Shown: piece after piece, positions 7,485 through 15,393 of the stretch | Position numbering within the stretch: the first letter of the stretch is position 1 | Layout of the letters: every line of letters begins with the position of its first letter | Origin: an uncultured Lachnospiraceae bacterium | Lineage (GTDB): Bacteria; Bacillota_A; Clostridia; Lachnospirales; Lachnospiraceae | Assembly: GCA_910585355.1 (NCBI GenBank) | Contig: CAJUDN010000029.1 | Span: 1 to 26,057, forward strand | DNA length: 26,057 bases | Reading direction: 5' to 3' | Notes under the pieces: generated by a model | The model's database searches: none | What the model was told of the DNA's origin: nothing | What the model saw: only the letters and a program-made list of their open reading frames with translations | Position numbers and translations under genes: made by a program

Positions 7485-7913
7485 ATGACAATTACAGTAA
7501 AAATACTTTTAACCGTTGCGCTGATTCTAAGCATTGCCGTTCCCTTCGGCGCGTTTGCCGCAGGGGAAAAGACAAAAGGCAGATATAAAGCGGCAGTTGC
7601 TGCCAATGCTTTCTTATTCTTCGGTACCATGGCATTTGCCGTCTGCGTCCTGTTTAACGGAAATGCCTATGCAGCGGAGACAGCCTCTGCCGCCGGAAAC
7701 GCCGCGGGCCTTGGATATATTGCCGCAGCCCTCTCCACCGGGCTTTCCTGTATCGGCGGCGGTCTCGCCGTATCGGCGGCAGCCTCTGCTGCCCTGGGAG
7801 CCATCAGTGAAGATTCTTCCATTCTTGGTAAATCTTTAATCTTCGTTGGACTGGCCGAAGGCGTGTGCCTGTACGGATTGATTATTTCCTTTATGATCAT
7901 TGGTAAACTTTAA
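7485..7913 (+). CDS. ntpK: V/A-type ATPase proteolipid subunit K (rotor ring)
   Basis: This 142-residue proteolipid has four hydrophobic segments. The last two form the classical glycine-rich hairpin (GLGYIAAALSTGLSCIGGG and LIFVGLAEGVCLYGLIISFM) with the ion-binding carboxylate Glu125. The first two (residues ~6-26 and ~38-57) look like a degenerate first hairpin or a leader plus one helix, as they lack a carboxylate or a PxxQ-type motif. The ring should therefore carry one carboxylate per subunit. Glu125 is followed by Gly rather than the Ser/Thr common in sodium-binding F-type rings, but whether protons or sodium ions are pumped is not resolved here. AAGGAGG precedes ATG. Confidence 0.93.
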   Translation: MTITVKILLTVALILSIAVPFGAFAAGEKTKGRYKAAVAANAFLFFGTMAFAVCVLFNGNAYAAETASAAGNAAGLGYIAAALSTGLSCIGGGLAVSAAASAALGAISEDSSILGKSLIFVGLAEGVCLYGLIISFMIIGKL

Positions 7914-7927
7914 TCAGGGTATGCGCT

Positions 7928-8236
7928 ATGAGAATGTATTTAATCAGCGACAACACCGATACGCTCACCGGAATGCGCCTGGCGGGGATAGAAGGCGTCG
8001 TTGCTCACAGCCATGAAGAAGTAAAAAACGCACTGGACACGGCCCTTTCTAAAAAAGACATCGGAATTCTTCTTTTAACGGAAGCCCTGGGACGGCAGTT
8101 TCCCGATCTGGTGAGAATCGTACGCGCCGAACATAAAATGCCCCTCTTGATTGAAATTCCGGACCGTCACGGTACTGGGCGCCGGTCGGATTTTATTACT
8201 TCTTATGTAAATGAAGCCATTGGTCTGAAACTTTAG
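7928..8236 (+). CDS. ntpG: V/A-type ATPase subunit F
   Basis: This 102-residue protein has the length and fold pattern of V/A-ATPase subunit F (called NtpG in Enterococcus), a small Rossmann-like protein that binds subunit D in the central shaft and influences catalysis. The N terminus MRMYLISDNTDTLTGMRLAGIEG is characteristic (family pattern: I.D.DT..GFRLAGI), followed by the helix-strand unit KKDIGILLLTEALGRQFPDLV and LLIEIPDRHG near the C terminus. It lies 14 bases after subunit K and eight before the GTG of the E frame. Confidence 0.92.
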   Translation: MRMYLISDNTDTLTGMRLAGIEGVVAHSHEEVKNALDTALSKKDIGILLLTEALGRQFPDLVRIVRAEHKMPLLIEIPDRHGTGRRSDFITSYVNEAIGLKL

Positions 8237-8253
8237 GGAACGAGGTGACTGTT

Positions 8254-8841
8254 TTGACAATTGAACATAAATTAGCACATTTTGAGGAAGTTTGTACCCA
8301 CGATGCCCTTTCTAAATACGAAAAGGACATTTCTGATTATACTGCCTGTCAGGAATCCCTGTTCGCCGAACACATGGAGCATGCAAAAAAGCAGGCGGAA
8401 TTGAAACTTCAGACAGAGGCGGAAAAAATACGCCGTGAAACCAACAAAAAGCTTTCTGTGTCTCAGATTGCCATTAAGCGCGCATACAGTCAAAAGCAGG
8501 ACGAACTCCAAGAAAAAATCTTCTCTGAACTTCGTGACCGTCTGGCATGTTTCATGGAAACTCCCCAGTATGAAGCCCTGTTGGAGGCGCAGATTCAAAA
8601 GGCAAAAGAATTTGCAGGAAAAGAAAAGTTTTACGTCTATATAGATCCCGCTGACGAAGAGAAAAAGCAGTTATTGGCTCTCCATACCCAGTGCGACATC
8701 CGTATAAGCCAGTACCCCTTCCTCGGCGGCACGAGAGCCGTCATCATCTCAAAAAACGTACTCATTGACAATTCTTTTGAGACAAAACTTAAAGAAGCCG
8801 GAGAAAACTTCCAGTTTGTTTTAGGAGGAAAGGAATCATGA
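8254..8841 (+). CDS. ntpE: V/A-type ATPase peripheral-stalk subunit E (TTG start)
   Basis: Subunit E forms the peripheral stalk with the G/H subunit and contacts the top of the A3B3 head. The product (195 residues from TTG 8254) has a long charged N-terminal helix (KKQAELKLQTEAEKIRRETNKK) and a compact C-terminal domain ending with LGGTRAVIISKNVLIDNSFETKL, where GG..........D.S...L is the family signature. TTG 8254 is preferred because GAGGTGA is five to eight bases upstream and the resulting MTIEHKLAHFEE matches the usual start of the family. An in-frame GTG at 8245 would add three residues. The stop overlaps the start of subunit A (ATGA). Confidence 0.9.
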   Translation: MTIEHKLAHFEEVCTHDALSKYEKDISDYTACQESLFAEHMEHAKKQAELKLQTEAEKIRRETNKKLSVSQIAIKRAYSQKQDELQEKIFSELRDRLACFMETPQYEALLEAQIQKAKEFAGKEKFYVYIDPADEEKKQLLALHTQCDIRISQYPFLGGTRAVIISKNVLIDNSFETKLKEAGENFQFVLGGKES

Positions 8842-10604
8842 CAGCATCAGGAAGCATTTATGGAATCAACGGTCCCATCATCTATCTGAAAGGAGATGAT
8901 GGATTTCAGATGAATGAAATGGTCTATGTGGGGCAAAACAATCTGGTGGGCGAAGTAATTGGGCTCACCTCCGATCGTACCACCATTCAGGTTTATGAAG
9001 AAACCACAGGTTTAAAGCCGGGAGAGCCGGTGACCGGAACCGGAGCTCCCGTATCCGTGACCCTGGCCCCGGGAATCATAACAAATATTTTTGACGGCAT
9101 TGAACGTCCCTTAAGCGCCATAAAGGAATCCAGCGGATGCTATATCGACCGCGGCGTCCATGTTCCATCTTTAAATACCAGCAGGAAATGGCCCGCCCAT
9201 CTGATTGTTCAGCCAGAGCAATATGTTTACCCCGGAACCATCATAGCAGAAGTTTTGGAAACCAGGGCCATTACCCACAAAGTTATGGTTCCTCCGGATG
9301 TGGAAGGCCATGTTCTTTCTGTTGCACCGGATGGGGAGTATACTATTGAAGATCCCCTTGTGACCATACAGAAAAAAGATGGCTCTGAGGCAGTCCTTTC
9401 CATGACCCAGAAATGGCCTATCCGTATTCCAAGACCCACAAACCGTCGGTACCCGGCGTCACGCCCCCTGGTCACCGGTCAGAGAATTGTGGATACCCTG
9501 TTTCCCCTTGCCAAAGGCGGAACGGCCGCAATTCCCGGCGGGTTCGGTACAGGAAAAACCATGATGCAGCACCAGATTGCCAAATGGTCTGATGCTGACA
9601 TCATTATTTACATCGGCTGCGGCGAGCGGGGAAATGAAATGACTCAGGTTTTGGAAGAATTCTCTGAACTTGACGATCCGAGAACAGGAAACCCCCTGAT
9701 GGAACGGACCACACTCATTGCCAATACCTCCAACATGCCTGTAGCGGCCCGTGAGGCAAGCCTGTATTCCGGTCTGACTCTGGCAGAATACTACCGTGAC
9801 ATGGGATATCACGTGGCCATTATGGCCGATTCCACCTCCCGTTGGGCGGAAGCGCTCCGTGAGCTCTCCGGACGTTTGGAGGAAATGCCTGCCGAAGAGG
9901 GATTCCCGGCTTACCTGGCATCCCGCCTGTCCCAGTTTTATGAGCGCGCCGGAATGGTCCAGAATTTAAATGGCACCGAAGGTTCCGTTTCCATCATCGG
10001 AGCCGTATCTCCCCAGGGCGGCGACTTTTCCGAACCTGTGACCCAGAACACCAAGCGATTCGTCCGCTGCTTTTGGGGACTGGATAAAAGCCTTGCCTAT
10101 GCAAGACATTTCCCGGCCATCCAATGGCTCACTAGTTACTCGGAATATTTATCCGACCTATCCGGCTGGTATGCGGACCATGTGGACGAGGACTTTGTGA
10201 AGGACAGGAACGAGCTGGTGGCTCTGTTGAATCAGGAAAGCAATCTGATGGAGATTGTAAAGCTCATTGGCGCAGATGTTCTTCCCGATGATCAGAAGCT
10301 GGTTATGGAGATCGCCAGGGTAATCCGCCTGGGATTTTTACAGCAGAACGCCTTTCATAAGGACGATACCTGCGTGCCTTTAAAGAAGCAGTTTAAAATG
10401 ATGGAGACTATCCTTTATCTCTATAAGAAGTCCAGGGCTTTAATTTCCATGGGAATGCCCGTGTCTGTGTTAAAGGAAGAAAAAATTTTTGAACATATTA
10501 TTGCCATAAAGTACGATGTACCCAATGCAAATCTGGAACTATTTGACGACTATAAAAAGCAGATTGACGAATTTTATAATTCTGTCATAGAGCGGAACGC
10601 GTAA
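8838..10604 (+). CDS. ntpA: V/A-type ATPase catalytic subunit A
   Basis: This 588-residue protein is the nucleotide-hydrolysing subunit of the soluble head. The Walker A loop GGFGTGKT covers residues 234-241 (Lys240, Thr241). The conserved GCGERGNEM follows with the catalytic glutamate, and MADSTSRWAEALRELSGRLEEMPAEEGFPAYL is the family signature region. The extra ~90-residue bulge domain that distinguishes A subunits from F-type beta is present between the N-terminal barrel and Walker A (around residues 110-200). The ATG overlaps the TGA of subunit E, and GGAGGAAAGG lies upstream, so the two are translationally coupled. Confidence 0.97.
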   Translation: MTASGSIYGINGPIIYLKGDDGFQMNEMVYVGQNNLVGEVIGLTSDRTTIQVYEETTGLKPGEPVTGTGAPVSVTLAPGIITNIFDGIERPLSAIKESSGCYIDRGVHVPSLNTSRKWPAHLIVQPEQYVYPGTIIAEVLETRAITHKVMVPPDVEGHVLSVAPDGEYTIEDPLVTIQKKDGSEAVLSMTQKWPIRIPRPTNRRYPASRPLVTGQRIVDTLFPLAKGGTAAIPGGFGTGKTMMQHQIAKWSDADIIIYIGCGERGNEMTQVLEEFSELDDPRTGNPLMERTTLIANTSNMPVAAREASLYSGLTLAEYYRDMGYHVAIMADSTSRWAEALRELSGRLEEMPAEEGFPAYLASRLSQFYERAGMVQNLNGTEGSVSIIGAVSPQGGDFSEPVTQNTKRFVRCFWGLDKSLAYARHFPAIQWLTSYSEYLSDLSGWYADHVDEDFVKDRNELVALLNQESNLMEIVKLIGADVLPDDQKLVMEIARVIRLGFLQQNAFHKDDTCVPLKKQFKMMETILYLYKKSRALISMGMPVSVLKEEKIFEHIIAIKYDVPNANLELFDDYKKQIDEFYNSVIERNA

Positions 10605-10618
10605 GGAGGAATGTGGAA

Positions 10619-11995
10619 ATGGCAGTTGAATATTTAGGCTTAAGCTCCTTAAACGGTCCTCTCGCCGTTCTGGAGGGCGTTTCCGGGGCTGCCTATGACG
10701 AAATCGTGGAAATGACCGTAAACGGAAAAGAAAAAAAGCTGGGACGAATCATCGAAGCCTATGAGGATAAAGCTGTCATCCAGGTGTTTGAAAGTACGGA
10801 AAACATGGCTCTCAGGAATACTCACACACGGCTCACCGGACATCCCATGGAAATTGGCGTCTCCGCAGACATGCTTGGACGTACCTTTGATGGAATCGGA
10901 AACCCCATTGACGGCCTTGGCCCTATTCTGGCAGAAAAAAAGCTGGACGTGAACGGAAAGCCGTTAAATCCGGTGGCCAGAGAATACCCCAGGAACTATA
11001 TCCGTACAGGAATTTCCGCCATCGACGGCCTTATGACCCTGATCCGCGGTCAGAAGCTGCCAATTTTTTCCGGCAACGGCTTACCTCATGACAGACTGGC
11101 AGCTCAAATTGTTATGCAGTCTTCTCTGGGCGACAGCTCTGAAGAAAAATTTGCTGTTGTTTTTGCCGCAATGGGTGTAAAATATGATGTAGCCGAATAT
11201 TTTGAAAGAACCTTCCGTGAAAGCGGTGTTCTGGACCATGTGGCCATGTTCATCAATCTGGCCAATGATCCTGTGGTGGAACGCCTCATTACTCCAAAGG
11301 TGGCCCTCACGGTTGCCGAATATTTGGCCTTTGAAAAGGGTATGCATATCCTTGTTATATTAACAGATATGACCTCCTATGCGGAAGCCATGCGCGAGGT
11401 TTCCTCATCCAAAGGAGAAATTCCCTCCAGAAAAGGCTATCCAGGTTACCTTTACAGCGATCTGGCGTCCCTTTATGAGCGTGCCGGGATCGTTACAGGC
11501 GTAAATGGCTCTGTGACGCAGATTCCCATTCTGACCATGCCAAACGACGATATTACTCACCCGATTCCCGACCTGACCGGATATATCACAGAGGGACAAA
11601 TTGTCCTGGACCGTACTCTTCATGGCCAGTCGGTGTATCCGCCCATAAACGTTCTTCCTTCCCTGTCAAGACTTATGAAGGATGGTATCGGCGAAGGCTT
11701 CACGCGAAAAGACCATCAGGATGTGGCTAATCAGCTTTTCTCCTGCTACGCCAGGGTAGGCGATGCAAGGGCTTTAGCCTCTGTAATCGGAGAGGACGAG
11801 CTTTCTTTGCTGGATAAAAAATATCTTGAATTCGGCAGAGAATTTGAACGTCGGTTTGTTGGTCAGGATATCCATGATAACCGCACCATTTTTGATACCT
11901 TAACGATCGGATGGGAGCTTTTAGGACTTCTTCCAAGAGAAGAACTTGACCGGATTGACACGAAAATTCTGGACCAGTACTATCACGCCTCATAA
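10619..11995 (+). CDS. ntpB: V/A-type ATPase regulatory subunit B
   Basis: This 458-residue protein alternates with subunit A in the A3B3 head and contributes the second half of each nucleotide site. It lacks a Walker A loop and instead has SGNGLPHDRLAAQI, as expected for B. Other signatures are ISAIDGLMTLIRGQKLPIFS, ILTDMTSYAEAMREVSSSKGEIPSRKGYPGYLYSDLA, and LPSLSRLMKDGIGEG. The start is taken at ATG 10619, nine bases after GGAGG. A GTG at 10613 is in frame but only three bases from the ribosome site. The gap to subunit A is 14 bases. Confidence 0.96.
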   Translation: MAVEYLGLSSLNGPLAVLEGVSGAAYDEIVEMTVNGKEKKLGRIIEAYEDKAVIQVFESTENMALRNTHTRLTGHPMEIGVSADMLGRTFDGIGNPIDGLGPILAEKKLDVNGKPLNPVAREYPRNYIRTGISAIDGLMTLIRGQKLPIFSGNGLPHDRLAAQIVMQSSLGDSSEEKFAVVFAAMGVKYDVAEYFERTFRESGVLDHVAMFINLANDPVVERLITPKVALTVAEYLAFEKGMHILVILTDMTSYAEAMREVSSSKGEIPSRKGYPGYLYSDLASLYERAGIVTGVNGSVTQIPILTMPNDDITHPIPDLTGYITEGQIVLDRTLHGQSVYPPINVLPSLSRLMKDGIGEGFTRKDHQDVANQLFSCYARVGDARALASVIGEDELSLLDKKYLEFGREFERRFVGQDIHDNRTIFDTLTIGWELLGLLPREELDRIDTKILDQYYHAS

Positions 11996-12007
11996 GGAGG
12001 AAATATT

Positions 12008-12628
12008 ATGAATCCGAATACATTTCCCACCAAAGGCAACTTAATTCTCGCAAAAAACTCCCTGGCCCTGGCCACCCAGGGATACGAACTCATGGACAAA
12101 AAACGAAATATCCTGCTGCGGGAACTCATGGGGCTTATCGATCAGGCAAGAAAAATCCAGTCGGAAATTGACGCCACCTTCACCGCTGCCTACCAGGCCC
12201 TGCAAAAAGCCAATATTGAGCTGGGAATCCGGTTTGTCGAAGAAATTGCCGACTCAGTTCCGGTGGAGGATTCCATAAAAATCAAGGTACGCAGCATCAT
12301 GGGGACAGAAATTCCTCTGGTGGAATATGAAAAGAAAAAAAAGGAGCGGCCTCCTTATTCTTTTTACAGTACCAGCGATTCTCTGGATGAGGCCTGTCTG
12401 GCTTTTGAACGGGTCAAAGAACTGACCGCCAGACTTTCCATGACGGAAACATCCGCCTACCGCCTGGCTGAAAGCATCAAAAAAACACAGAAGCGGGCAA
12501 ATGCTTTAAAAAATATTACAATCCCCTCCTACCAGGCTCTGGTCACTGACATCACCAACGCTCTGGAAGAAAAGGACCGGGAAGAATTCACAAGGTTAAA
12601 AGTTATCAAACGGAGCGCCACAAAATGA
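12008..12628 (+). CDS. ntpD: V/A-type ATPase central-shaft subunit D
   Basis: This 206-residue protein is the rotating central shaft, functionally like F-type gamma. Its N-terminal helix begins PTKGNLILAKNSLALATQGYELMDKKRNILLREL, which is diagnostic of the family (the usual form is PT...L..L...L..A..G..LLK.KRD.L). A matching C-terminal helix RLAESIKKTQKRANALKNITIPSYQALVTDITNALEEKDREEFTRLKVIK closes the coiled coil. AAGGAGG precedes the ATG, 12 bases after subunit B. Its stop TGA overlaps the ATG of the next gene. Confidence 0.95.
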   Translation: MNPNTFPTKGNLILAKNSLALATQGYELMDKKRNILLRELMGLIDQARKIQSEIDATFTAAYQALQKANIELGIRFVEEIADSVPVEDSIKIKVRSIMGTEIPLVEYEKKKKERPPYSFYSTSDSLDEACLAFERVKELTARLSMTETSAYRLAESIKKTQKRANALKNITIPSYQALVTDITNALEEKDREEFTRLKVIKRSATK

Positions 12629-13371
12629 ATAGAACCACAAGGAACAAAAAAACAGGCTTTTTATATGCGATTGGCATACTCTGCGCTTTCTGTCTTATGC
12701 TGGTGTTTTTAATCACAGCCGTGGAAGCGGTCGCCTACTGGACGCCGGGATATTACGAAAAGGAATATACAAAATATCAGGTATTGAGAGATCTTCCGGA
12801 AATGACCATGGAAGATCTCCTCGAAGTAACCGACGAAATGATGGCATTTTTACGTGGGAATCGGGAGGATCTTCATGTATTTACCACGATGGGAGGAGAA
12901 TACCGGGAATTTTTCAACGCCCGTGAAATTGCACATATGGAAGATGTGCGGACATTATTCATCGGCGGATTGTGGATCCGGCGCATTGGTCTTCTCATTA
13001 CGGCAATCTGTGCAGCGTCTCTCTGGCTATGGAAAGATTCCCGGGCGTACAGAAAAAAAATTCTTTCCACTGCCATTCCCTCCTCCCTTTGTATGGGAAC
13101 CGGAGTATTTTTTACTGCGGTTCTTGTTCTCACTGGAATCATATCCACGGATTTTTCCAAATATTTTATTATTTTTCACCATATTTTCTTCAATAATGAC
13201 CTGTGGATTCTGGATCCAAGAACAGATATGCTCATTAACATTGTCCCGGAGCCGTTTTTTATGGATACCGCCCTTCGAATTGCCATTGTATTTGCGGTCC
13301 TGGTTCTTGTATTCTTAGGCGTCAATTTATTTCTCTGGATACGGAATTCCCGTCGGAACAGATTTCACTAA
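12625..13371 (+). CDS. TIGR01906/DUF1461-family integral membrane protein, coupled to ntpD
   Basis: This 248-residue protein has one N-terminal membrane helix (LYAIGILCAFCLMLVFLITAV), an extracytoplasmic region of about 80 residues, and three further helices (IGLLITAICAASLWLW, SSLCMGTGVFFTAVLVLTGII, and ALRIAIVFAVLVLVFLGVNLF). The pattern AYWTPGYYEKEYTKYQV, then MMAFLRGNREDL, HMEDVRTLF and, in the last loop, HHIFFNNDLWILDP..DMLI fits the uncharacterised TIGR01906/DUF1461 family, common in Firmicutes. The start overlaps the stop of subunit D (ATGA), so it is likely made with the ATPase. A role in its assembly or ion coupling is only suggested by position. Its stop codon TAA is the first three bases of repeat D. 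Confidence 0.85.
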   Translation: MNRTTRNKKTGFLYAIGILCAFCLMLVFLITAVEAVAYWTPGYYEKEYTKYQVLRDLPEMTMEDLLEVTDEMMAFLRGNREDLHVFTTMGGEYREFFNAREIAHMEDVRTLFIGGLWIRRIGLLITAICAASLWLWKDSRAYRKKILSTAIPSSLCMGTGVFFTAVLVLTGIISTDFSKYFIIFHHIFFNNDLWILDPRTDMLINIVPEPFFMDTALRIAIVFAVLVLVFLGVNLFLWIRNSRRNRFH

Positions 13372-13417
13372 CAGTTCACAGGTACCCTGTGGGGGAGTGA
13401 ACAGTAACGAACTGTTA
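13369..13417. repeat. Palindromic repeat D, GTAACAGTTC family, 49 bp
   Basis: Perfect 9-bp terminal inverted repeats TAACAGTTC (13369-13377) and GAACTGTTA (13409-13417) enclose a small hairpin, CACAGG...CCTGTG. The first three bases of the element are the stop codon of the preceding gene. Confidence 0.7.
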
Positions 13418-13447
13418 CATAAACATACGGAACAACTACAAAATTTC

Positions 13448-13476
13448 TTTACATGTCCTGTAAATTCCTTTATAAT
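13448..13476 (+). promoter_or_regulatory. Strong promoter in the leader of the carboxypeptidase gene
   Basis: TTTACA (13448-13453) and TATAAT (13471-13476) are spaced by 17 bases. The expected start, near 13483, is only about eight bases before a terminator-like hairpin (13491-13528). No other convincing promoter is seen before the ATG at 13730, so this probably drives the carboxypeptidase gene, a short RNA, or both. Confidence 0.7.
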
Positions 13477-13490
13477 GGTTTCGTGGCTTC

Positions 13491-13541
13491 GCCGTACAGA
13501 GTGCGGATATCCTGGCACTCTGTACGGCCTTATTTTCTCTT
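13491..13541 (+). terminator. Rho-independent terminator or attenuator
   Basis: A perfect 13-bp stem, GCCGTACAGAGTG (13491-13503) with CACTCTGTACGGC (13516-13528), is followed by the U-rich tract CTTATTTTCTCTTT. It would end the V/A-ATPase operon transcript. It would also stop most transcripts from the promoter at 13448-13476 after about 60 bases. Confidence 0.78.
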
Positions 13542-13554
13542 TCAAAATAAAATC

Positions 13555-13706
13555 GTGACAGTTTAGACTTGCGAAGATTTTGGGTAAAAAACGTGCTGAA
13601 AGCTTATTTTCATAAGCGTTTTTTATTCGAAATCTTCATACAGCAGACGCCGCTTGCTTCTTGTACGCGGTATGCGGGCAAGAAGAGGCAAGGCTGAACT
13701 GTTGCA
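13555..13706. repeat. Palindromic repeat B, GTAACAGTTC family, two-hairpin type
   Basis: The element aligns along its whole length with repeat A (609-765). It starts GTGACAGTTTAGACTTGCGAAG and ends AAGGCTGAACTGTTGCA. The first stem pairs 13573-13593 with 13617-13637 (GAAGATTT with AAATCTTC at the base). The second pairs CTTCTTG with CAAGAAG and further GCC/GGC, around the conserved loop ACGCGGTATGCGGG. It lies in the presumed leader of the carboxypeptidase gene. Confidence 0.72.
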
Positions 13707-13729
13707 TAAAATTAATAAGGACTTTTTAT

Positions 13730-15274
13730 ATGAAAAAAATTTTTAGCGTTTTTCTCTGCCTTTCCCTGTTTTTGGGGTGCTTACCGGCTCGTAAGGTATG
13801 GGCAGCTGCAGAATGGCCTTCCGGCATCTCCATTTCTGCCGACGGGGGAATCGTGATAGACGTCAACTCCGGCGCAATTCTGTACGGTAAAAATATAAAT
13901 GAATCTTACTATCCGGCCAGCATCACAAAAATTCTCACAGCCCTCATTATCATTGAAAACTGTGATCTGGATGACACCGTTACTTTTTCTCATACGGCGG
14001 TCAACACCCTGGAGCCGGGTGCAACCATCCTGGGAGCGCGGGCCGGAGACCAGTTAAGCGTCCGGGACTGCCTTTACGCGCTATTACTCCAGTCCGCAAA
14101 TGAGGTTGCAAACGCTCTGGCAGAGCATTGCTCCGGCAGTATCGAAGCCTTTGCGGATCTCATGAACCGAAGGGCCGAATCCCTGGGCTGTACGAACTCC
14201 CATTTTGCAAACCCCAGCGGCTTAAACAACGAAAACCATTATACTTCCGCCTATGATATGGCTCTGATCTCACAGGCCGCCTTTGAAAACCCCACCTTTG
14301 TGGAAATTGACTCCACCACGTATTATGACGTTACGGCAGGACAGCTCCAGCAATATCCCAATGGCTGGCGGTATTACGCTCACCACAGGATGCTGAAAAA
14401 AAATGACTCTGTCTATTATGACGGAATCATCGGAGGAAAGACAGGCTATACCTCCCTGGCGGGCAATACTCTGGTAACCTGTGCAGAACGGGACGGGCTC
14501 AAATTAGTTGCCGTAGTTTTAAATGGACATCAAACCCACTATACCGATACCAGAACACTTTTAGATTTTGGTTTTCAGAATTTCAAATCCATTGCCATTG
14601 CAGATAAAGACAGTACTTATCAAAAAATAGAAAATGATCTGACTATTTCCGGAATTATTCCCGGTGAGTCCACCCGGCTCTCCATTGATAAAGGAAGTGT
14701 CATCACACTTCCCAATGGCGGTGATTTTTCTGATGTAACTTCTTCTTTAGACTATAATTTAAAGGGAAGCGCTCCTGATTCAGCTGTTGCCCGCATTGAT
14801 TACATGTACGGAGATAAGAAGGTAGGACAGGCCTTCCTTGAAGCCAATACGATTCCCGGTTTTACTCCGGGAACCATAGAGGCTCTGGAAACCTCTGGGG
14901 ATTCCGGGGCAGTCGCCACCATTGAAGTGACCGCAAAAGCCACGGAAATTCCTGATCCGGCCAAAATGGACCAGCCTGGAGAAAATCAGATTTCTGATTC
15001 CCCCCAAAAAGTATCCTTTGCCCTTTCCATACTCAAAAGAGTTCTGTTTGTAATAGCCGTTCTGGCCGTCACTGGAGCCCTTATCTTTGGGATTCTTTCA
15101 TACCGGGAATATCGGGTACAAAAAGAACTCTCTCTTCGCCGCGAGCGTCGTGAAAGCCGCCTGAAACGGTGGGGATATTCCGTCACGGAATTCGACATGA
15201 TTATGGAAGAACATCTTCGCTCCAAAAATAAATATGCAAAACGCAGCTTCTGGGACCGTCTTCGGCGAAAATAA
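13730..15274 (+). CDS. D-alanyl-D-alanine carboxypeptidase (PBP5/DacA-type, peptidase S11)
   Basis: This 514-residue exported enzyme trims the terminal D-alanine from peptidoglycan stem peptides. A signal peptide is clear (MKKIFSVFLCLSLFLGCLPARKVWA). The penicillin-binding motifs are complete: SITK with the nucleophile Ser64 and Lys67, SAN at 122-124, and KTG at 237-239. After the catalytic domain comes a beta-rich region (~300-390), then a membrane helix (RVLFVIAVLAVTGALIFGIL) and a basic cytoplasmic tail (RRERRESRLKRW), so it is anchored at its C terminus rather than by the amphipathic helix of classical PBP5. ATG 13730 has AAGGA upstream and a proper signal peptide; the longer frame from 13661 begins inside repeat B. 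Confidence 0.93.
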   Translation: MKKIFSVFLCLSLFLGCLPARKVWAAAEWPSGISISADGGIVIDVNSGAILYGKNINESYYPASITKILTALIIIENCDLDDTVTFSHTAVNTLEPGATILGARAGDQLSVRDCLYALLLQSANEVANALAEHCSGSIEAFADLMNRRAESLGCTNSHFANPSGLNNENHYTSAYDMALISQAAFENPTFVEIDSTTYYDVTAGQLQQYPNGWRYYAHHRMLKKNDSVYYDGIIGGKTGYTSLAGNTLVTCAERDGLKLVAVVLNGHQTHYTDTRTLLDFGFQNFKSIAIADKDSTYQKIENDLTISGIIPGESTRLSIDKGSVITLPNGGDFSDVTSSLDYNLKGSAPDSAVARIDYMYGDKKVGQAFLEANTIPGFTPGTIEALETSGDSGAVATIEVTAKATEIPDPAKMDQPGENQISDSPQKVSFALSILKRVLFVIAVLAVTGALIFGILSYREYRVQKELSLRRERRESRLKRWGYSVTEFDMIMEEHLRSKNKYAKRSFWDRLRRK

Positions 15275-15275
15275 C

Positions 15276-15347
15276 GAGCAAAAAGTGTGCGCTTTTGTGC
15301 ACACTTTAGCCGGGCGCGGACGCATAGCGCCAGACTTTTCTTTGCTC
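15276..15347 (+). terminator. Branched hairpin region after the carboxypeptidase gene
   Basis: Outer arms GAGCAAA (15276-15282) and TTTGCTC (15341-15347) enclose two hairpins: AAAGTGTGC/GCACACTTT (15282-15290 with 15299-15307) and GGCGC/GCGCC. No good T tract follows immediately; CTTTTCTTT lies just before the outer arm and GCGCTTTTTTATTT at about 15378-15391. It lies between convergent genes and probably ends transcription, but the layout is unusual. Confidence 0.45.
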
Positions 15348-15393
15348 TTCACGCGAGTGTGCATTCACAACACAAAGCGCTTTTTTATTTCGT

